From the NCBI GenBank assembly GCA_041745515.1, contig JBGTIU010000131.1, forward strand, positions 1 through 27,735: a stretch of 27,735 nt of DNA, read 5' to 3'. This DNA is from JAKFWF01 sp041745515 (GTDB lineage Bacteria > Pseudomonadota > Alphaproteobacteria > Rhizobiales > Hyphomicrobiaceae). This document shows positions 22,988-27,735 of the stretch, piece after piece. Under the pieces are notes generated by a model. That model saw only the letters and a list, made by a program, of their open reading frames with translations, searched no databases and was not told the origin of the DNA. Both the position numbers and the translations under genes were made by a program. Position 1 is the first letter of the stretch; every line of letters begins with the position of its first letter.

Positions 22988-24703
22988 TCAGTACGCGTTG
23001 ACCCAGCAGTTCGCGTGACCGACAGCCTTGAGCTGAGCGCAGATGCCGCTGGCAAACTCTTTCGAACCCGGCGGGCCGACGACCGAACGGAACACGACGC
23101 CTTTACCCTGCGCGGTGAGGTCGGCTTCCTGCACGTCGAAGATCTTGCCCTTCAGCACGTCGAAATTTCTTTCGAGATCGGCGTTGGCCTTGGTTGCATC
23201 GGCGCGGCTTGTCTTGGATGCCAGCACCGCAACATAGCCGTTGGCGCCGAGCTTGGTCGGAGCCGGAATTGCCGACGGCGCCGAGGCAACGCGCGTGTTT
23301 GATGCCGCGGCCGGCGCAGGGGCGGCACCTGTCGCCGCCAGATCGTCACGCACGGCCTGCTTCTTGGGCGGGGGCGTTTTCTTCGGAGAGGCCGCTACTG
23401 CCGCAATTGGGGCCGGTTCCGCGGCTGCCACAGCCGCCGGGATTCTGGCTTGCGGCTGCGTTCTCGGCTGGATCACCGGGGGCGCAGTGTCGATGGCGGC
23501 AACCGCTGTCTGCGGCGCGGCGGGAGACTGCTGGCGCGGTGCGTTCATGCCGTCGACGATCGTCAATCCTGGGACCGGCGTCGACGCCTGAATCTGTGGT
23601 GCAACGATCGACCCATCCCGCCCGATGATCTGCGTCGTGACGCGTTTCACGCCGCCTTCGGCGTCGGCCAGACTACTCGCCGGTGCACTGCCTTCACCCA
23701 ACCTGCTCTGCAATTTGGAATCCTGATTGGGAAACTGCCTGCCGCTCGGATCGGCCGGCGGCATCTTGCTCGGGCCCTTTGGCGCGGAAACCTTGGCAAT
23801 GGTCGCACCGCTGGACGAGGGCTTGATGAAAGTCTTGTAGGCGAACGCCATGCCGCCGCCGATCGCGATGGCACCGACCAGTGCCGACACGATAATGAGG
23901 CCGCGGCGCCCGCGCGGTGCGTCTTCTTCCTCCTCATACTCGCCGGGGTCGTCTTGATCGTAGGACTGTTCGCCCACCGGCTGGAGCTGACCGCCCTGGC
24001 CCTGGTCATAGCCTTGTTGTCCGTAGCCCTGACGAGTTTGGGCGTAGCCCTGGCCGTGCGCCATAGCCGCGCCGTAGCCCTGCTGAGCATGCCCTTGAGG
24101 GGCCGGCCAATGCGCCGCCTCAAAGGCGGCCTGATGACCGTAATCAAGGTGCTGCGCCTGCGGCTCGTAATCGCTGGACGCGGCTGCCGTCGGATGGGCG
24201 GCCGCACCCATGTACTGCCCAAAATCATAGCCCTGTGACGGCGCCGGCGGGTTCGAGCTTACCGGCTGCTGCCACTGATCGAAGGTACTGCCACGCAAAC
24301 TTTGATGCGCATCGCGCGCCGCCAGCGGCGCTGCATACGGCTGTTGCAACTGTGCCAGCCGGGGATCGAAGCCGCGTTGCGCTGTCTCCGTCGCCGCTGG
24401 TGGCGCATACCGATCGAACAACGGCTTATAGCTCGGTTGTTGCGGATGAGCATCCTGCGGCATCGGTTGAGCACCGGCGACATAGCCCGGGTCATGCGTA
24501 AAAGGACGGTGTGCGGACTGGCCTGCGGGCGCGTAACCTTGCCCTGGCGCCTGATAAGCCGGCTGCTGCTGAAACTGGGGCGCCGGGAACTGCGGAGCTG
24601 TATGACCTCTGGCCGCTGCTTGGGCTTCGGCTTCGGTCGGAAAACGCCACTGTGGAGGCAGCGCGCCGCCTCCAGGACCGGTAGGACCGTTGGACCGAGA
24701 CAT
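22988..24703 (-). CDS. SPOR-domain inner-membrane protein with long disordered regions
   Basis: The 571-residue protein is anchored by one membrane helix (about 269-288, LIIVSALVGAIAIGGGMAFA) flanked by an acidic stretch (EYEEEEDAPRGRRG) on the cytoplasmic side. The N-terminal about 260 residues are disordered, rich in Gln, Pro, Ala, Gly and Tyr, with QGYG-like repeats (204-239). The periplasmic linker is rich in Pro and Ala. The C-terminal SPOR domain (about 490-571, starting GYVAVLASKTSRADATKANADL) binds peptidoglycan lacking stem peptides at division sites (family knowledge). ATG 24703 has AAGGGG 8 bases upstream; TTG 24709 is rejected. It sits between argS and nagZ, as in related genomes. 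Confidence 0.92.
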   Translation of the reverse strand: MSRSNGPTGPGGGALPPQWRFPTEAEAQAAARGHTAPQFPAPQFQQQPAYQAPGQGYAPAGQSAHRPFTHDPGYVAGAQPMPQDAHPQQPSYKPLFDRYAPPAATETAQRGFDPRLAQLQQPYAAPLAARDAHQSLRGSTFDQWQQPVSSNPPAPSQGYDFGQYMGAAAHPTAAASSDYEPQAQHLDYGHQAAFEAAHWPAPQGHAQQGYGAAMAHGQGYAQTRQGYGQQGYDQGQGGQLQPVGEQSYDQDDPGEYEEEEDAPRGRRGLIIVSALVGAIAIGGGMAFAYKTFIKPSSSGATIAKVSAPKGPSKMPPADPSGRQFPNQDSKLQSRLGEGSAPASSLADAEGGVKRVTTQIIGRDGSIVAPQIQASTPVPGLTIVDGMNAPRQQSPAAPQTAVAAIDTAPPVIQPRTQPQARIPAAVAAAEPAPIAAVAASPKKTPPPKKQAVRDDLAATGAAPAPAAASNTRVASAPSAIPAPTKLGANGYVAVLASKTSRADATKANADLERNFDVLKGKIFDVQEADLTAQGKGVVFRSVVGPPGSKEFASGICAQLKAVGHANCWVNAY

Positions 24704-24789
24704 ATGCAAAACCCCTTACACCCTGCCCTAGGAGGTCGATCAAGGCGCATAAGTCGCCAATGTCCGACTATTCCCAGAGAATCGCTATG

Positions 24790-26544
24790 TTAGCGCATCT
24801 CCTCAGGAGCTTCGACGCCAAGCACCGACAACCCCGAGGATATCACCTGTTGCGTTGCAGCGATAAGAGCTAATCTCGCGACAGTTGACCCCCGTTCTCC
24901 GGGTTGTATGAAGCGCAAATGTGGCGATTCATTGCCTTTGGCCCAGAGTTGGTGAAAAGTAGAAGCTACATCAAACAGATAAAATGCCAGCCTGTGCGGC
25001 TCGTGCGCCCGAGCAGCCGCCGCTACCAGCTTCGGAAAGACCGCCAACTGCTTCACGAGATCGATCTCGGCCGGATCGGTCAAGCCCGACAAATCGGCGG
25101 TCATAACGCCAGTCCGGTCGAGGTCGGGGAAATTCGCCTTTACGTTGCGGAAAACCGATGCCGCACGTGCGTGCGCATACTGCACATAGAACACCGGGTT
25201 ATCCTTCGACTGCTCTGTCACCTTGGCGAAATCGAAGTCCAGCGCCACGTCATTCTTGCGATAAAGCATCATGAACCGCACGGCGTTCGGTCCTACTTCG
25301 TTGACAACATCCCTCAATGTGATGAAGGTGCCTGCCCGCTTACTCATCTTGATGGGTTCGCCGTTCTTCAACAGCTTGACGAACTGATAGAATTGCACGT
25401 CGAGTTCGGCCTGCCCCTCGCTCAGCGCCGTCACGGCGGCCTTCACCCGGCGCGCATAGCCACTGTGGTCGGCACCAAGCACGTTGACCAGATGGCGAAA
25501 GCCGCGGGTCAGCTTATCCCGGTGGTAGGCCATGTCGGCAGCAAAGTAAGTATAGCCGCCGTCGGATTTTATCAGCGCCCGATCCATGTCATCGCCGAAC
25601 CGCGTCGACCGGAACAGCGTCTGCTCGCGATCTTCCCAATCCTCGCTGGGCTCGCCTTTGGGCTGCGGCAGCGTGCCCTTGAACACCAGATCGCGCGCTT
25701 CCAACCATCCGATGGTCTCGGCAACGCGATCCCGGCCACCATCCGTCAGCGAGCGCTCGGAAAAAAATACGTCGTGGCGAATGCCCAGGCTCTTTAAGTC
25801 GTCGCGGATCATTCCGAGCATACCGTCGATCGCGGCGGCTCTGACGACCGGCAGCCACACGGCTTCGGGCTTATTGCGCAGGGCTTCGCCGTGTTTGGCC
25901 GCAAGGGCAGCGCCGACTGGCTTCAGGTAGTCGCCGGGATATAATCCCTCGGGTATCTCGCCGATGCTTTCGCCGAGAGCTTCGCGGTATCGCAGATGAG
26001 CTGAACGGGCCAGCACATCGACCTGGGACCCGGCATCGTTGATGTAATATTCGCGTGTCACGTCATAGCCGGCAAACGCCATCAGGCTGGCAATGGCGTC
26101 GCCGACGACGGCATTGCGGCAGTGACCGACGTGCATGGGGCCGGTTGGGTTCGCCGAGACGAATTCAACGTTGACGCGGGTACGCTTACCCGTGTGCGAA
26201 CGTCCGTAGGCCGGGCCGTCCGCAAGGATCGCCGCGATCTGCGCCTGCCAGACTTGCACCGCCAGCATGAGATTGATGAACCCCGGCCCTGCGACCTCGG
26301 CCCTCGTGATGCGCGGGTCTGCCTTGAGATTGGCCACCACCAATTCAGCGATGTCACGCGGCCGCATGCGGGCAGACTTGGCCAGCACCATGGCAGCATT
26401 GGTCGATAGATCCCCGTGCGTCGGGTCGCGTGGCGTTTCGACCGCAACCGCACCGACGTCGAGACCGGACGGCAGCCTGCCCTGCGCCATCAAGGCGGCG
26501 AGGCAGTCGCGCACCAACTGTTCGACTTCAAGATAGACGTTCAT
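24790..26544 (-). CDS. argS: Arginyl-tRNA synthetase ArgS
   Basis: This 584-residue class I synthetase joins arginine to tRNA-Arg. The class signature HVGH is at 138-141 (in MHVGHCRNAVVGDA) and the KMSKR loop at 399-403. The N-terminal Add-1 domain (1-100) recognises the tRNA D-loop, and the helical anticodon-binding domain is at about 450-584 (DRTGVMTADLSGL to ISSGLSVLGVEAPEEMR). Length is normal for the family. ATG 26544 has GGA 9-10 bases upstream. It follows dgt after 42 bases and precedes the SPOR gene, a conserved Rhizobiales arrangement. Confidence 0.96.
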   Translation of the reverse strand: MNVYLEVEQLVRDCLAALMAQGRLPSGLDVGAVAVETPRDPTHGDLSTNAAMVLAKSARMRPRDIAELVVANLKADPRITRAEVAGPGFINLMLAVQVWQAQIAAILADGPAYGRSHTGKRTRVNVEFVSANPTGPMHVGHCRNAVVGDAIASLMAFAGYDVTREYYINDAGSQVDVLARSAHLRYREALGESIGEIPEGLYPGDYLKPVGAALAAKHGEALRNKPEAVWLPVVRAAAIDGMLGMIRDDLKSLGIRHDVFFSERSLTDGGRDRVAETIGWLEARDLVFKGTLPQPKGEPSEDWEDREQTLFRSTRFGDDMDRALIKSDGGYTYFAADMAYHRDKLTRGFRHLVNVLGADHSGYARRVKAAVTALSEGQAELDVQFYQFVKLLKNGEPIKMSKRAGTFITLRDVVNEVGPNAVRFMMLYRKNDVALDFDFAKVTEQSKDNPVFYVQYAHARAASVFRNVKANFPDLDRTGVMTADLSGLTDPAEIDLVKQLAVFPKLVAAAARAHEPHRLAFYLFDVASTFHQLWAKGNESPHLRFIQPGERGSTVARLALIAATQQVISSGLSVLGVEAPEEMR

Positions 26545-26586
26545 GTGCGACGATCCAAAACCTGCGAGCCACGACCTTGCGAGCGG

Positions 26587-27735
26587 CTAACGCAACTCCG
26601 GCGTGGCGTCAAACAAGCGCCGGTGCTCCACAATGGCATAGCGGTCCGTCATGCCGGCAACGAAGTCGACAATGACACGAGCTTGTTTGCGGCCTGCCAG
26701 TCCCGCAATCCCTGTTCGCCAAGCCGGCGGCAAGGCGTCGGTATCGCGCAGAAAACGCGCGTAGAGGTCGCGGACGATGCTCTCGGCGCCCTCCATCACG
26801 TGCACGACGCGCGGATGCCGGTAGACGCGTGCGAATAGAAACTGCTGCAAACGTGCAAGCTCCTGCCCAGTCCGAGGGGAAAACGCAATGACCGCAAGAC
26901 CGGCCTGGCGAATGTCGTCCGCGCTTGTCGGCGCCAATCCCGACAACCGCTTCCGGCTCTCCCAGACCAGATCGCGGATCAGTGCGGTAATCATCCGGCG
27001 CGTCAGTTCGTAGTGCTGCCGGCCTGCGTCGAGGCTGGTGCCGATGCCGCCTGTAAATTGGCCGACCAATGGTGCCCGTTCCAGTTCGTCAAAGGAAATC
27101 AGTCCGGCACGCAAGCCATCATCGATGTCATGCGTGGCGTAGGCAATATCATCGGCCATGGCTGCGACCTGGGCTTCGGCCGTCGGCCAGGTTGCGAGAT
27201 CAAAATCCTGCCATTCACGCATTCTGCCGATCACACGAGCGAGCGGATTGTCCGTTGCCGCGGCCAGGATCGGTCCATTGTGCTTGGCTAGACCCTCCAG
27301 CGTCTCGAAGCTCAGGTTAAGCCCGTCGAAGGCGCTGTACTTTCGTTCGAGCCCCATCACGATGCGGAGGCTTTGGGCGTTGTGATCGAAGCCACCGAGG
27401 GTTCGATTTGCCTCGTCGAGCGCCCGTTCTCCGGAGTGCCCGAACGGGGGATGCCCCAAGTCATGCGCCAATGCGAGGGCTTCAGCGAGGTCTTCGTCCA
27501 GGCACAACTGGCGGGCGACGGCGCGGGCGATCTGCGCGACTTCCAGGCTATGCGTCAGGCGCGAGCGATAATGGTCACCCTCATGAAACAGGAAAACCTG
27601 GGTCTTGTAGGTCAGCCGACGGAAGGCCGTGGCGTGCAGAATGCGGTCGCGATCGCGTTGGAATTCCGAGCGGGTCGCGCAGGCTGGTTCGACGTGCAAC
27701 CGGCCGCGACTCGCTGCCGCCGATGCAGCGTAACG
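26587..27735 (-). CDS. dgt: Deoxyguanosinetriphosphate triphosphohydrolase-like protein, N-terminus cut by window edge
   Basis: This is an HD-domain dNTP triphosphohydrolase, which cleaves dNTPs to nucleosides and triphosphate. The metal-binding residues are visible: His in RLTHSLEVAQIA and the HD pair in LALAHDLGHPPFGHSGERAL, plus the later YATHDIDDGL. The frame is open to the window end: the 12 codons before TTG 27699 read RYAASAAASRGR and match the family's N-terminal pattern, so the true start lies just outside. At least 382 residues are present, close to the usual 400 or so. The related rhizobial gene order dgt-argS is kept. Confidence 0.92.
   Translation of the reverse strand, partial: RYAASAAASRGRLHVEPACATRSEFQRDRDRILHATAFRRLTYKTQVFLFHEGDHYRSRLTHSLEVAQIARAVARQLCLDEDLAEALALAHDLGHPPFGHSGERALDEANRTLGGFDHNAQSLRIVMGLERKYSAFDGLNLSFETLEGLAKHNGPILAAATDNPLARVIGRMREWQDFDLATWPTAEAQVAAMADDIAYATHDIDDGLRAGLISFDELERAPLVGQFTGGIGTSLDAGRQHYELTRRMITALIRDLVWESRKRLSGLAPTSADDIRQAGLAVIAFSPRTGQELARLQQFLFARVYRHPRVVHVMEGAESIVRDLYARFLRDTDALPPAWRTGIAGLAGRKQARVIVDFVAGMTDRYAIVEHRRLFDATPELR

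Overview
The window is chromosomal DNA of a GC-rich (roughly 60% by eye) alphaproteobacterium, most likely a member of the Hyphomicrobiales (Rhizobiales) near the Bradyrhizobium/Rhodopseudomonas group. This rests on the gene order dgt-argS-SPOR-nagZ-scpA-scpB-(ABC ATPase)-tatA-tatB-tatC-serS, which I know from that order, on a SAM-II riboswitch before metZ, and on a DUF3095 protein and form-II-like cox accessory genes. No rRNA, tRNA, CRISPR array, prophage or insertion sequence was seen. Coding density is high and no gene-free stretch exceeds 300 bases.

Layout. (1) 1-3880, plus strand: the 3' end of a CoxM-like FAD subunit of a molybdenum hydroxylase, then coxD (MoxR-type AAA+ ATPase), coxE (VWA protein) and a molybdopterin-binding protein. 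The last three are joined by ATGA overlaps and look like the maturation module of an aerobic CO dehydrogenase-type enzyme. (2) 4020-8627, minus strand: two small secreted proteins, rlmJ, a two-subunit CoA-transferase-fold enzyme and a DUF3095 cyclase-like protein. (3) 8689-11233, plus strand: a promoter candidate, a SAM-II riboswitch, a 35-codon leader ORF overlapping the metZ start, metZ, and a radical SAM protein with a second cysteine cluster. (4) mscL on the minus strand, then a large plus-strand transporter-like hybrid histidine kinase. (5) 15480-15613: an intergenic element of overlapping inverted repeats between convergent genes. (6) 15661-27735, minus strand: a housekeeping block (dgt cut by the window edge, argS, SPOR protein, nagZ, scpA, scpB, an FbpC-like ATPase, tatABC, serS) combining translation, cell-wall recycling, chromosome condensation and protein export.

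The two most interesting points are both seen directly in the sequence. The SAM-II riboswitch before metZ carries its Shine-Dalgarno-like 3' end next to a 35-codon ORF whose stop codon overlaps the metZ start. SerS carries an in-frame insertion of about 46-50 residues, with visibly lower GC, directly before the catalytic TxE loop. Family assignments come from recognising motifs; no database search was possible.
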